Assembly: GCA_018267315.1 (NCBI GenBank)
Contig: JAFDYS010000001.1
Coordinates: 32,580 to 96,579, forward strand
DNA length: 64,000 nt
Reading direction: 5' to 3'
DNA from: Bacteroidota bacterium
GTDB lineage: Bacteria > Bacteroidota > Bacteroidia > Chitinophagales > UBA10324
Of this stretch, positions 54,567 through 63,808 are shown piece after piece. The notes beneath the pieces are model-generated. The model worked only from the letters and a program-made list of their open reading frames with translations, made no database searches and had not been told where the DNA came from. The position numbers and the translations under genes are program-made. Each line of letters starts with the position of its first letter. Within the stretch, counting starts at the first letter, position 1.

Positions 54567-57500
54567 ATGAGATTAGTCAGTCTGGAAATCAAAGGATTTA
54601 AAAGTTTTCCTGAAAAAACCACCATTCACTTCAACGATTCGATCACCGGCGTGGTCGGCCCCAACGGATGCGGCAAATCCAATATCGTGGATGCCATTCG
54701 CTGGGTATTGGGCGAGCAGAAGACCACTATGTTACGTTCAGAAAAGATGGAAAATGTAATCTTCAACGGCACCAAGCAGCGCAAGGCATCTTCGCTCGCT
54801 GAAGTATCGCTCACGTTTGAGAATGACCGTAACTTGCTCCCTTCCGAATATCACACCATCACCATTTCACGCCACTACTACCGCAACGGCGACAGTGAAT
54901 ACAAACTCAACGGAATCACCTGCCGTTTAAAGGATATCACTTCATTGTTCCTTGACACCGGTGTTTCGAGTGACTCTTACGCCATCATTGAGTTGGGAAT
55001 GGTGGATGAAATTCTCAACGACAAAGAACACAGTCGCCGAAAATTATTCGAACAGGCCGCAGGCATTTCGAAATACAAAACCCGTAAGAAAGAAACACTC
55101 AATAAGCTCGAAGCCACGCAGGGCGATCTCAACCGCGTTGATGACCTTCTGTTTGAAATTGAAAACAACCTGAAAGCGCTCGAAAGCCAGGCGAGAAAAA
55201 CCGAGCGTTATTACAAACTCAAGGAAGAGCACCGCACACTCAGTGTTGAACTGGCGCTATTCAACATTGAAGACTTCAAGAACCGTTTTGCCGTACTGCA
55301 GCAGCAGCAACATGAAGAAGAAGACAAGAAGCTGAAAATAGAATCCGAAGCGGCTCAAATCGAAGCGCAGATTGAACAGGAGAAAACCGATAACATCGGG
55401 AAAGAAAAAGGGATGATTGCTGCGCAGAAGGAGTTGAATGATTTCATTACCGGCATAAAGCAAAAGGAAAACGAGAAAAACATTTTCTCAGAAAACCTGC
55501 GCTTTCAGAAAGACAAACAGCAGCAACTTGAGAATCAGATTCAAAAATCAGAAGAAGATCTTCGACTGACGGAAGAGGGCATCACCTCGCTGACCGTTGA
55601 AAAGGTGCGGGAACAGGAACTGCTCGCCGCTCTCACTCAGCAACTTGATCTGGCCAATACCGTTTTAGCTAACGCCCGCCAGGACCATGCCTCAGTCAAG
55701 AGCCGGCTGGAAGAACAAACTGCCGTGATGCGGGAAGTGGAAAAGGAACTGGCGGAAACGGAAAAAGCCATCACTATCCGTGAGGTGCAGAAGCAAAACC
55801 TGCAACAGGAAAAAGAACGCAGCGGCCGCGATTTCGAAATACGCCGTGAGGAACATCAGCGCTTGCAGCTGGAACTGGAATCACTCCGCAACGAAGAACA
55901 GGTAAAGAAAGACCTCGTGCACGAACTTACCCGCGCCGGTGACGAATTGCAGATGCGCATCAACAGCACAGAGGAAGAACTCGAAAAATTCCGCAGTGAG
56001 CAACGTTCCATTCACCGCCACCTTGATGCGCGGCAGAATGAATTCAACCTCACCCGCAGCTTCATTGAAAACATGGAAGGATTCCCTGAATCCATCCGTT
56101 TCCTGAAACAGCATCCGGAGTGGGCCGCCAATGCCCCGTTGCTTTCTGACCTGATCTCCTGCCCTTCCGAATACCGCGTGGCGATTGAAAATTTCCTCGA
56201 GCCCTGGCTCAACTATTACGTGGTGGCTGATATGCACGAAGCCATGGCCGCTGTGAACCTGCTGAGTAATGCGTCTAAAGGCCGCGCTAATTTTTTTGTG
56301 CTGAATGATTTTGAAGAACAATCGTCAAAATTCTTTGCCGCACCGGCCAACACCATCGCCGCGCTGGAAATTGTGGAAGTGGATATCAAATACCGCAAGC
56401 TGGTGAATTACCTGCTGAACGGCGTATTCCTGATGAAAGATGAAAACGAAGCGGAGCTAAGCACTTTCCCGAAAGATGTGAGCGTGATTTCACGCACGGG
56501 AAAATTCATACGCTCTTCATTCACCATCTCCGGAGGGCAAGTGGGTGCTTTCAGCGGCAAACGGCTCGGGCGCATCAAGAACCTGGAATCACTCGAAGCG
56601 GAAATCAGGCAGCAGCAGGATCAGGCGTCGCGCCTCGAAACCCAGTTGCAGCAACTGCAGTCACAATTACTCGAACTGAAGAATGCATCGCAGGATGCGG
56701 AACTGGATAATGCCCGCGAAGAACACAACCGGGTGAAACATGAAATAGCCACCATGATGGCCAAACTGGAAAACCTGGAGTCGTACTTCCGGCAGTACCA
56801 TGACCGCATGGATCAGATTGACCTCACCCTGGCCGCTTTGGCCCGTGAACAGGAAGAAATACAACTGCAGCACAACATCGCTTCTGACAAGAAGAACGGT
56901 GGCCAGCAATTGCTCAATGAGTTATCGGCCTCGTTCAGTTCCGCGGAAGAAATACTGAATCAGGCATCCGGCAACTACAATGAAAAGAACATTCAGTTTG
57001 TACAGCAGCAGAACAAACTTTCCTCCACGTCACGCGAGTTGGAGTTTAAAGAGCAGCAGAAGTCTTCCACGCTTCAGATGCTGGAGTCAAACCGCAATGA
57101 ACTCACCGGCACCGTCAGCCAGATCAGTGAACTGGAGGTGAAACTGGCGGAAGCGGAACAGGGCATCATCGAAGATTATAAATCCAAGGAGCAGAAAGAA
57201 AAAGCGGTGGCTGATGCGGAACAGGTTTACTACGAAAGCCGCGGCCGGATCAACGAGCTGGAAGAAAATGTGAGAACATTTTCGCGCAATAAAGAGCAGA
57301 TTGATCACCTGCTGAATGAGATCCGTGATAAGGTAACGGAACTGAAGATTCAGCTCAACTCCTTAAGAGACCGCCTGCTGATTGAATACAAGATCGAAAT
57401 TGATTCATTGATGGAGCGTGAGCCGAATCGCGAACTTAACCCCGAGGAGTTACAGCAGCGCTCGGAAAAGCTGAAAAACCGTATTGACACGTACGGCGAG

Positions 57501-58097
57501 ATCAACCCGATGGCCATGGAAGCGTACAATGAGATGAAGCAGCGCCATGATTTCATCGTTAATCAAAAAAACGACCTGATGAACGCCAAGGCCTCACTGC
57601 TCGCCACGATTGATGAGATTGAGAATACGGCAAAGGTGAAATTCACCGAAGCGTTTAACACGATTAAGGACAACTTCCAGAATGTATTCAAGGGACTCTT
57701 CACTCCCGATGATGAATGTGATCTGATTTTGGAAAATGCGCAGGATATCCTGGAATCAAAAATTCAGATCATCGCCAAGCCAAAAGGCAAGCGACCGCAG
57801 ATTATTGATCAGCTTTCGGGAGGAGAAAAAACGCTTACGGCCATTTCATTGCTCTTCGCGCTGTACATGTACAAGCCCGCTCCGTTCTGCGTACTTGATG
57901 AGGTGGATGCTCCGCTGGATGATGCCAATATTGACAAGTTCAACAACATCATCCGCAACTTCTCGGAGAAATCGCAATTCATCCTGGTCACACACAACAA
58001 GCAAACGATGAGTTCGGTGGATGCCATTTACGGCATTACCATGCAGGAAGAAGGCGTGAGCAAAGTAGTGCCGGTGAATTTCAGCAGTCTCAACTAA
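54567..58097 (+). CDS. smc: Chromosome segregation ATPase SMC
   Basis: Core of the SMC condensin complex that organises and segregates the chromosome. Residues 1-170 hold the head with Walker A GPNGCGKSN (about 32-40). Long coiled coils run from about 170-500 and 680-1010. The hinge lies at about 505-665 (FPESIRFLKQHPEWAANAPL to FTISGGQVGAFSG). The C-terminal head carries the signature LSGGEKTLTA and Walker B FCVLDEVDAPLDDAN (about 1108-1122). The 1176-residue length is usual. No scpA/scpB genes are in the window. It is not a defence SMC: there is no JetA/B/D-like neighbour. Confidence 0.96.
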   Translation: MRLVSLEIKGFKSFPEKTTIHFNDSITGVVGPNGCGKSNIVDAIRWVLGEQKTTMLRSEKMENVIFNGTKQRKASSLAEVSLTFENDRNLLPSEYHTITISRHYYRNGDSEYKLNGITCRLKDITSLFLDTGVSSDSYAIIELGMVDEILNDKEHSRRKLFEQAAGISKYKTRKKETLNKLEATQGDLNRVDDLLFEIENNLKALESQARKTERYYKLKEEHRTLSVELALFNIEDFKNRFAVLQQQQHEEEDKKLKIESEAAQIEAQIEQEKTDNIGKEKGMIAAQKELNDFITGIKQKENEKNIFSENLRFQKDKQQQLENQIQKSEEDLRLTEEGITSLTVEKVREQELLAALTQQLDLANTVLANARQDHASVKSRLEEQTAVMREVEKELAETEKAITIREVQKQNLQQEKERSGRDFEIRREEHQRLQLELESLRNEEQVKKDLVHELTRAGDELQMRINSTEEELEKFRSEQRSIHRHLDARQNEFNLTRSFIENMEGFPESIRFLKQHPEWAANAPLLSDLISCPSEYRVAIENFLEPWLNYYVVADMHEAMAAVNLLSNASKGRANFFVLNDFEEQSSKFFAAPANTIAALEIVEVDIKYRKLVNYLLNGVFLMKDENEAELSTFPKDVSVISRTGKFIRSSFTISGGQVGAFSGKRLGRIKNLESLEAEIRQQQDQASRLETQLQQLQSQLLELKNASQDAELDNAREEHNRVKHEIATMMAKLENLESYFRQYHDRMDQIDLTLAALAREQEEIQLQHNIASDKKNGGQQLLNELSASFSSAEEILNQASGNYNEKNIQFVQQQNKLSSTSRELEFKEQQKSSTLQMLESNRNELTGTVSQISELEVKLAEAEQGIIEDYKSKEQKEKAVADAEQVYYESRGRINELEENVRTFSRNKEQIDHLLNEIRDKVTELKIQLNSLRDRLLIEYKIEIDSLMEREPNRELNPEELQQRSEKLKNRIDTYGEINPMAMEAYNEMKQRHDFIVNQKNDLMNAKASLLATIDEIENTAKVKFTEAFNTIKDNFQNVFKGLFTPDDECDLILENAQDILESKIQIIAKPKGKRPQIIDQLSGGEKTLTAISLLFALYMYKPAPFCVLDEVDAPLDDANIDKFNNIIRNFSEKSQFILVTHNKQTMSSVDAIYGITMQEEGVSKVVPVNFSSLN

Positions 58098-58101
58098 GCC
58101 A

Positions 58102-59763
58102 TTACTGCTTACAGAATTTTCCGGTTTGAACCGCACTGCCATTCCTGATGGAATAAAAATAAATTCCATCCGGCAGTGCAGAGATATTGATTTGCGAATG
58201 TTCCCGGGTTATTGACTGTGACAGCATTGTACTTCCATTCAAATCGGAAATGCGGAATTGTCCGTTGATGAACCGCTCATCACAGGCAAGGAATATTTGA
58301 TCATGTGCGAGTGTTGGAAATAAATCAGCAGGGAACACCGGCATATCCGAAGCCGCGGTAGCAATAACACCGAGATGTCCGTCACCACCGATGTTTTGGG
58401 CATACACCCCGCTCCCGTTTCGTTCATCTTCCCACACCACTGCCAGCTCATCATTCTTATAGTTACCCATGGTTGCATCATATTTATTGCTGCCCACTGC
58501 TGAGATCACCCGGTTCCAGATGAGGTTTCCGTTCAAATCAAACTTCACCACTTTAAATTCCTGCGAAGTCACGCTGCCTTCCGTGTAAGCGATCATCCAC
58601 GCATCATTCGCCCGCTGAATGCCGAACGGCTCATGATAGTCATTGGAACTGAGCGGTAACAGTTCATATCCCGTGTCACCCCACAACCGGTTTCCGGAAG
58701 CATCCAGTTTTTGAACGTAGATGCCGGCCTGGCCTTGTGCATTGTCGAGCACTTTCAGCGCCACACCTAATTGATCGGAATCACTGAGATAAGAGATGCC
58801 GCTCAGTGAACGATGGTTGTCGGTGAAGACGGCCACTTCCGCACCGTCAGGTCCCAGCACTTTATTCCCGTCGCTGTCAATATGCTGAACAAAGGCATCA
58901 ATGATGGTGAGATTGCCCGGCGCGCCGGAGTTAAATGCGACGAATGCACCGCTATGGCCGTCACTGATGACAGCCGGCCATTCGAAAAACGAAGTGGAAA
59001 AGGTGGAAGCTTTAGTAGGCGATGCCCACAGGGGATTGCCATCGGCATCCACGTGATCAACAAAAATGGTACTTGTTATAGATGGGAAAGAACCGGTTTC
59101 CTGTATGTAGCTTATCAGAATGGTGCCATCTTTGATTTCTGCAAACTGGGCTCTGCTGTAGTTCTTGCTGTTTGATTTGATGGTTTTCGCTGCCGACCAC
59201 GATACATTTCCATCTGATGTAATTTTTTGAAAGGCGATCCATTTTTTTGTTGCCGTGGCATTCCATGCAATAACCACATCATTGTTTGACAGCACGCCAA
59301 TAGCCGGGGCCAGTTCAAACGTGGCCGATGAATCATGCAGCACAATGCCGTCGGGTCCCCAGATAAAATTCCCGGACTGATCAAGTTTGTAAGCCACCGG
59401 CATGAGGTCAACATTCCGTTCATCCTGGAAAGCTACAATGGCATTCCCGTCATAATCGACGGCAAGATCATAGACATACAATGCCGATCCCGTGGGATGT
59501 GTACTCACCGTTAATCCGTCGTCGCCCCATAGTTTGTTTCCCTCCTTATCGAGCAGTTGCATCATGAGTTTGTAATTACCGCCGTTTGATTCAAACCAGG
59601 AGATGTAGGTGTAGCCGTCATCAGTAGTGGCTTGCAGGGGAACCACTTCTTCCGTTCCGGAGCCATCCTTGACCTTGAGGTTTGAAAGCGAATCAGCAGT
59701 CCATTGCGCGTGCAGCATCAACGTGCACAGGGAAGCCGTGATAAACATGAAGAACTTTTTCAT
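58102..59763 (-). CDS. Secreted T9SS protein with beta-strand repeats
   Basis: Exported 553-residue protein of unknown role. Signal peptide MKKFFMFITASLCTLMLHAQ. The body has repeats of about 50-60 residues with patterns such as KLMMQLLDKEGNKLWGDDG, YKLDQSGNFIWGPDG, QHIDSDGNKVLGPDG, VQKLDASGNRLWGDTG and VKFDLNGNLIWN, another propeller-like repeat family distantly like that of the large genes. The C-terminus (FPADLFPTLAHDQIFLACDE to VQTGKFCKQ) is a T9SS-like sorting domain, with the usual PNP motif degenerate. The stop lies five bases from the smc stop, on the opposite strand. Confidence 0.78.
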   Translation of the reverse strand: MKKFFMFITASLCTLMLHAQWTADSLSNLKVKDGSGTEEVVPLQATTDDGYTYISWFESNGGNYKLMMQLLDKEGNKLWGDDGLTVSTHPTGSALYVYDLAVDYDGNAIVAFQDERNVDLMPVAYKLDQSGNFIWGPDGIVLHDSSATFELAPAIGVLSNNDVVIAWNATATKKWIAFQKITSDGNVSWSAAKTIKSNSKNYSRAQFAEIKDGTILISYIQETGSFPSITSTIFVDHVDADGNPLWASPTKASTFSTSFFEWPAVISDGHSGAFVAFNSGAPGNLTIIDAFVQHIDSDGNKVLGPDGAEVAVFTDNHRSLSGISYLSDSDQLGVALKVLDNAQGQAGIYVQKLDASGNRLWGDTGYELLPLSSNDYHEPFGIQRANDAWMIAYTEGSVTSQEFKVVKFDLNGNLIWNRVISAVGSNKYDATMGNYKNDELAVVWEDERNGSGVYAQNIGGDGHLGVIATAASDMPVFPADLFPTLAHDQIFLACDERFINGQFRISDLNGSTMLSQSITREHSQINISALPDGIYFYSIRNGSAVQTGKFCKQ

Positions 59764-59844
59764 ATCCGTATTTTTCTAAGGTGAGAAATTGAATGGCTAA
59801 ACTATTTCCATTCAATCAAATAAACGAATGACATTCATCTGTTA

Positions 59845-60309
59845 TCAGATGGATTTTTTCTTTCGCTTATCGAACAGATTGTAGCCGCGTGTCTGGTGAT
59901 CAAAGATCTTATACGCTTTTCCTTCGCCGTTGAACAGGATCACGAATTGCTGCAGGTACCATTCATCCGCCTTTACTTTAAAATCAGTAAAGTGGTTTTT
60001 GTAAAGAAGTGCATAGTTGAAAGCGGAATCGTTAAATGCAAAAGAGAGATCAAACAATTCCGCCGTAATGGCTTCGCCCCGCCCGAATAATTGCTGCACC
60101 TGTGACGAATCCTTCCCCTTCACCAGTTTTTCAAACAGGAGCGGATCGTTATACATTTTCATAAATCGTTTGTAATCGCGCCTGGAATCCTGCGGAAAAA
60201 CCTTCGGCATCACCTTTACCGCACGGGATGAATCTGATGGAGTCAGCGCGGTAAGCGGATCGGCTTTCCGGCTAAACAGAAGCAGCACAAGGATGAGCAG
60301 CATCTTCAT
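59845..60309 (-). CDS. Hypothetical exported protein
   Basis: Not recognised. The 154-residue product begins with a hydrophobic stretch (MKMLLILVLLLFSRKADPL) that may be a signal peptide without a clear cleavage site. It continues with a charged, probably helical and beta mixed domain (YKRFMKMYNDPLLFEKLVKG, YLQQFVILFNGEGKAYKIFD) and ends in a basic KRKKKS tail. Divergent from pdhC with about 100 bases between. Confidence 0.55.
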   Translation of the reverse strand: MKMLLILVLLLFSRKADPLTALTPSDSSRAVKVMPKVFPQDSRRDYKRFMKMYNDPLLFEKLVKGKDSSQVQQLFGRGEAITAELFDLSFAFNDSAFNYALLYKNHFTDFKVKADEWYLQQFVILFNGEGKAYKIFDHQTRGYNLFDKRKKKSI

Positions 60310-60381
60310 TCTTCAAAAGTCATGAATAACCGGCAAAGAAAACACGCGTTGACCATTGGTTTCATCATCCGCTCCCTTGCT

Positions 60382-60389
60382 TACCTTTG
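60382..60389 (+). promoter_or_regulatory. -7 promoter box TACCTTTG for pdhC
   Basis: Exact TAnnTTTG, 23 bases before the ATG at 60413. It lies within the longer frame starting at 60356 and so supports the internal start. Confidence 0.5.
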
Positions 60390-60412
60390 CCGCCATCAAA
60401 ATTGACAACCCT

Positions 60413-61642
60413 ATGGCAGAAGTAGTCCGCATGCCGAAAATGAGTGATACCATGACCGAAGGCGTAATTGTGGCGTGGCACAAAAAAGTGGGTGATAAAG
60501 TGAAGCCCGGTGATGTGCTTGCCGAAATCGAAACGGATAAAGCGGTGATGGAATTTGAAAGTTTCCAGGATGGCACGCTACTTTATATAGGAGCAGAAAA
60601 AGGTAAAGTGGTCAAAGTGGATGAGGTGATTGCCGTACTCGGCAAAGTGGGTGAAGACTACCAGGCACTTTTGCAATCCAGCGGAGCATCAACCCGTGAA
60701 GAATCAAAGAAGGAATCACCTGCTGCGGGGTCTACACCGGTGGTAAAGAAAGAAACGGTTGCTCCGCCGGCACCGCAGGTTCAGGAAACCGGAAGAATCA
60801 AGGCCTCACCCCTCGCTAAAAAAATCGCCTCTGATGCCGGCATTCCCATCACACAATTGAAAGGAAGCGGTGATGACGGCAGAATTGTGCGGCGCGACGT
60901 AGAACGTTACCTTTCTGATAAACCCGAAACACCTTTCGTACCCGCGGTAAGCGGCGAAGAAAGTTTTGAAGAAATTCCGGTGTCGCAAATGCGTAAGACC
61001 ATCGCACGCCGGCTGGCTGAAAGCAAGTTCACAGCACCGCATTTCTACCTCACCATGGAAGCCAATATGGACCGTTGTGTAGAAGCCCGGGCAGCGATCA
61101 ATGAAGTGAATCCTGACAAGAAAATTTCATTCAACGATATCGTGATCAAAGCCGTGGCGCTGGCGCTGAAGAAACATCCACAGGTAAACTCCAGCTGGCT
61201 CGGCGATATCATCCGCATCAACCACCACGTGCACATCGGTATGGCGGTGGCGGTAAGTGAAGGATTACTGGTGCCCGTTATCCGTTTCGCCGATCAGAAA
61301 TCGCTGTCACAAATCAACACCGAAGCCAAGGCACTGGCTGCAAAAGCGAAAGAGAAAAAACTGCAGCCCGATGAAATGCAGGGAAACACTTTTACCATCT
61401 CCAATCTCGGCATGATGGACATTGATGAATTTACGGCCATCATCAACCCGCCGGATGCGTGCATTTTGGCCGTGGGGCGAATTGCCAAAGTTCCCGCCGT
61501 CATCAACAATGAGGTGAAACCGGCGAATGTGATGAAGCTGACGCTTTCCTGCGATCACCGTGTGGTGGATGGCGCCACCGGAGCCAAATTCCTGCAGACG
61601 CTCAAGTCATATCTTGAGAATCCGCTGAGTATGTTGTATTGA
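60413..61642 (+). CDS. pdhC: Pyruvate dehydrogenase E2 (dihydrolipoamide acetyltransferase)
   Basis: E2 core of a 2-oxoacid dehydrogenase complex, most likely pyruvate dehydrogenase, transferring acetyl groups from lipoate to CoA. One lipoyl domain (about 1-80) with the lipoylated Lys in EIETDKAVMEFE. A Pro/Ala/Ser linker follows, then the E3/E1-binding domain (KASPLAKKIASDAGIPI to RRDVERYL, about 133-170). The catalytic domain ends with DHRVVDGA, holding the active His. Length is 409 aa, ATG fixed by the promoter box. E1 and E3 genes are not adjacent, so branched-chain or 2-oxoglutarate E2 is a minor alternative; MPKMSDTMTEGVI favours PDH. Confidence 0.9.
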   Translation: MAEVVRMPKMSDTMTEGVIVAWHKKVGDKVKPGDVLAEIETDKAVMEFESFQDGTLLYIGAEKGKVVKVDEVIAVLGKVGEDYQALLQSSGASTREESKKESPAAGSTPVVKKETVAPPAPQVQETGRIKASPLAKKIASDAGIPITQLKGSGDDGRIVRRDVERYLSDKPETPFVPAVSGEESFEEIPVSQMRKTIARRLAESKFTAPHFYLTMEANMDRCVEARAAINEVNPDKKISFNDIVIKAVALALKKHPQVNSSWLGDIIRINHHVHIGMAVAVSEGLLVPVIRFADQKSLSQINTEAKALAAKAKEKKLQPDEMQGNTFTISNLGMMDIDEFTAIINPPDACILAVGRIAKVPAVINNEVKPANVMKLTLSCDHRVVDGATGAKFLQTLKSYLENPLSMLY

Positions 61643-61658
61643 TTGGGGAAACGAAAAC

Positions 61659-61982
61659 TCAGTTGCGGCTTGCTGCAACCATACCCAATGAGGAGCGGGA
61701 TGCCTGTATTTCTACTTCTTTAATACAGGAGATCGGCAGGGTAATACCTCCACGAAGCAACACGTGATTATCCGTAACAGCCCAGATGTGATCAATCACT
61801 TCCAGTGTTTCCTTGGTGGTTTCAAAAACAATCTTCGCCTTGGAATAATACAACCGGTTTGATTCCACTGCCTGCAGCAACTTGTTCTTGCGGGCATGCC
61901 TCGCTTCGGCCGACTGCAGCACCTCTTCGTTGCTGAGCAACTCGGCTGCGATTTGTTCCTTGAGTATGATGGGGTGCGCCAT
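61659..61982 (-). CDS. Conserved hypothetical protein (107 aa)
   Basis: Not recognised by function. From the ATG at 61982 (MAHPIILKEQIAAELLSNEE) it has an amphipathic helical N-terminal half and a beta-rich C-terminal half (YYSKAKIVFETTKETLEVID, HVLLRGGITLPISCIKEVEI). It resembles a small cytoplasmic domain without signal peptide or metal motif. The longer in-frame start at 62150 would overlap the divergent CoA-binding gene and adds sequence lacking conservation signs. Its end faces pdhC. Confidence 0.55.
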   Translation of the reverse strand: MAHPIILKEQIAAELLSNEEVLQSAEARHARKNKLLQAVESNRLYYSKAKIVFETTKETLEVIDHIWAVTDNHVLLRGGITLPISCIKEVEIQASRSSLGMVAASRN

Positions 61983-62107
61983 TTGAAGTGTTGCCACGAA
62001 TATAGAAGACCTGAGAACAGTCGCGGGCGTTTTTTTTACACAGATGTTAATAACACGGAACTTTGAGCGGGTGGGAATGTTAATTTCATTGTCATTGAAA
62101 ATGAAAC

Positions 62108-62476
62108 ATGGCGAATTCAAACTTAACGGTGGTGCTGGGCGCATCACCAAATACTGAACGATATTCTAACCTGGCGGTTAAACAGCTTCGCCAGCATGGG
62201 CACAGCGTGGTGGCTATTGGAGTGAAGGAAGGCAAGATCGGTGATGTGGATATCATCCGGGAACATCCGCCCTTGCAGGATGTGGAAACCGTCACACTTT
62301 ACCTGAATCCGCAACGGCAGCCGGAATATTACAACTACATTCTTTCCCTCAAACCCAAACGAATCATCTTCAACCCGGGCACGGAGAATGACGAATTGGA
62401 ATCGCTGGCTTCTGCCAATAGTATTGAATCCATTGAAGCATGCACACTCGTGATGCTATCAACCGGGCAATATTGA
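62108..62476 (+). CDS. CoA-binding domain protein
   Basis: A 122-residue Rossmann-fold protein of the small CoA-binding (YccU-like) family. It reads TVVLGASPNTERYSNLAVKQ, the family's nucleotide-binding start, then HSVVAIGVKEGKIG and TVTLYLNPQRQPEYYNYILS, and FNPGTENDEL. Length is normal for the single-domain form. The ligand is assumed to be CoA or a related nucleotide from the family; the cellular role is unknown. Confidence 0.85.
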   Translation: MANSNLTVVLGASPNTERYSNLAVKQLRQHGHSVVAIGVKEGKIGDVDIIREHPPLQDVETVTLYLNPQRQPEYYNYILSLKPKRIIFNPGTENDELESLASANSIESIEACTLVMLSTGQY

Positions 62477-62500
62477 CGGGTAATCGCTTTACGGGAAAGA

Positions 62501-62962
62501 CTATGACGCGGCTTCAGCGGCCGGTGCTTCAGCTGCCGGGGTTTCTACTGCGGGCGCTTTCTCCTCTCCTTTCTTCTTTTTCTTCTTAACGCCTTTGAGT
62601 CCCTTCTTCTGCGCATCCATGATGTCATTGTGGTGCTTCTCTTCCCACTGCTGCCATTTGGTGTCGGCCATTTCCTGGGTGAGTACGCCTTTTTTCACGC
62701 CGCGCAAAAGATGCTTGTGGTAGAGCACGCCCTTGAACGAAAGAATCTTGTGCATGGTCGGCGTTGGTTGCGCCCCCTTTTGCAACCAGTCCAGTGCACG
62801 GTCTTTATTGATTTCAATCGTGGCGGGAATGGATGTGGGATCGTACGTTCCTATTTTCTCGATGAATTTACCGTCTCGGGGTGAACGTGAATCGGCCGCT
62901 ACGATGTGATAGAACGGGCGCTTCTTTCTGCCCATCCGCTGTAAACGAAGTTTTACTGCCAT
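62501..62962 (-). CDS. rpsP: 30S ribosomal protein S16
   Basis: Component of the small ribosomal subunit. The S16 core occupies about residues 1-85 (VKLRLQRMGRKKRPFYHIVA, KFIEKIGTYDPTS, RALDWLQKGAQPT). A C-terminal extension of about 65 residues follows, with a Lys run (VKKKKKKGEEK) and an Ala/Pro/Glu tail, making it 153 aa rather than the usual 80-90. Such tails are common in Bacteroidota S16. The promoter upstream is a textbook match. The usual partner rimM is not beside it in this window. Confidence 0.96.
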   Translation of the reverse strand: MAVKLRLQRMGRKKRPFYHIVAADSRSPRDGKFIEKIGTYDPTSIPATIEINKDRALDWLQKGAQPTPTMHKILSFKGVLYHKHLLRGVKKGVLTQEMADTKWQQWEEKHHNDIMDAQKKGLKGVKKKKKKGEEKAPAVETPAAEAPAAEAAS

Positions 62963-63008
62963 TGTACTTTAGAAAAAGTTTTATGGGTGATTAAAAAATT
63001 TGGAGGCG

Positions 63009-63039
63009 CAAATATATGCGACAAAAGCCATCGGTCAAA
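63009..63039 (-). promoter_or_regulatory. rpsP promoter (TTTG, 19 bases, TATATTTG)
   Basis: On the minus strand TTTG (63039-63036) and TATATTTG (63016-63009) are separated by exactly 19 bases, the full Bacteroidota sigma-factor consensus. The leader to the ATG at 62962 is about 40 nt. This is the best promoter in the window and calibrates the weaker ones. Confidence 0.75.
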
Positions 63040-63050
63040 AGAACCCATGG

Positions 63051-63602
63051 TTAGGCCTTCATTCGTTGCTTAAATGACCTGGCGAATTTGTCAAGTTTGG
63101 GAGCTATTACGAACTGGCAATAAGGGGCTTCGCCGTTCTCATTGAAGTAATTTTGATGATAATCCTCGGCTACAAAAAATTCAGTGAACGGAGCAATTTC
63201 CGTTACGATGGGATTCCGGAAAGCTTTGGCTGCCTCCAATTGCTTTTTAAATTCTTCCGCCAAATTTTTCTGCTCTTCATTATGATAGAAGATGACTGAC
63301 CGGTACTGAGTTCCGGTATCGGCTCCCTGCCGGTTTAAGGTGGTGGGATCGTGCGTGCTGAAAAACACTTCGAGCAGGTCTTCATAACTCACCTGTTCCG
63401 GATCATAAGTGATTTGCACCACTTCGGCATGTCCGGTAAGTCCTGAGCACACTTCCCGATAGGTCGGATTACGAATTTTACCTCCCGAGTAACCGGATTC
63501 CACTTTCACCACACCTGCCAGCCGCTGAAAAAATGCTTCAGTGCACCAGAAGCAACCCGAACCGAATGTGGCCTGTTGCAATTCTTCAGGGAGATTACTC
63601 AT
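63051..63602 (-). CDS. msrA: Peptide-methionine (S)-S-oxide reductase MsrA
   Basis: Repairs oxidised methionine by reducing the S-sulfoxide. The catalytic Cys is in GSGCFWC near the N-terminus (about residues 14-20), followed by GYSGGKIRNPTY, GHAEVVQITYDP, FFSTHDPTTLNRQGADTG with conserved Asp/Tyr, and QYRSVIFYHN. A resolving Cys lies in YCQF near residue 162. From the ATG at 63602 the protein is 183 aa, the usual size. Starts at 63632 and 63683 are less likely because the -7 box TATTTTTG (63642-63635) ends only three bases before 63632. Confidence 0.93.
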   Translation of the reverse strand: MSNLPEELQQATFGSGCFWCTEAFFQRLAGVVKVESGYSGGKIRNPTYREVCSGLTGHAEVVQITYDPEQVSYEDLLEVFFSTHDPTTLNRQGADTGTQYRSVIFYHNEEQKNLAEEFKKQLEAAKAFRNPIVTEIAPFTEFFVAEDYHQNYFNENGEAPYCQFVIAPKLDKFARSFKQRMKA

Positions 63603-63634
63603 GTTGGAGGGAGAAACCTTAGTTAAATTCATTT

Positions 63635-63642
63635 CAAAAATA
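63635..63642 (-). promoter_or_regulatory. -7 promoter box TATTTTTG for msrA
   Basis: Exact TAnnTTTG on the minus strand, 32 bases before the ATG at 63602. It discriminates between the three possible starts. Confidence 0.45.
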
Positions 63643-63808
63643 AGATTTGAATACCAAACCGGCAGCCATGTGCAACAGTTCACTGCATGCTAAAAATCAT
63701 TCCAGCAATCGGATATGATAACAGTCGCCCTGCACAACGGAGTCGTGGATTATCCGGAACACACCACAGAGGCAGATTGCGTATTTTTAAACCATTAAAA
63801 AAAGCTGC

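Noticed and set aside
54567..58097. SMC as part of a Wadjet-like plasmid-defence system
   Set aside because: Length, hinge and signature are those of the housekeeping SMC, and no JetA, JetB or JetD partner is present.
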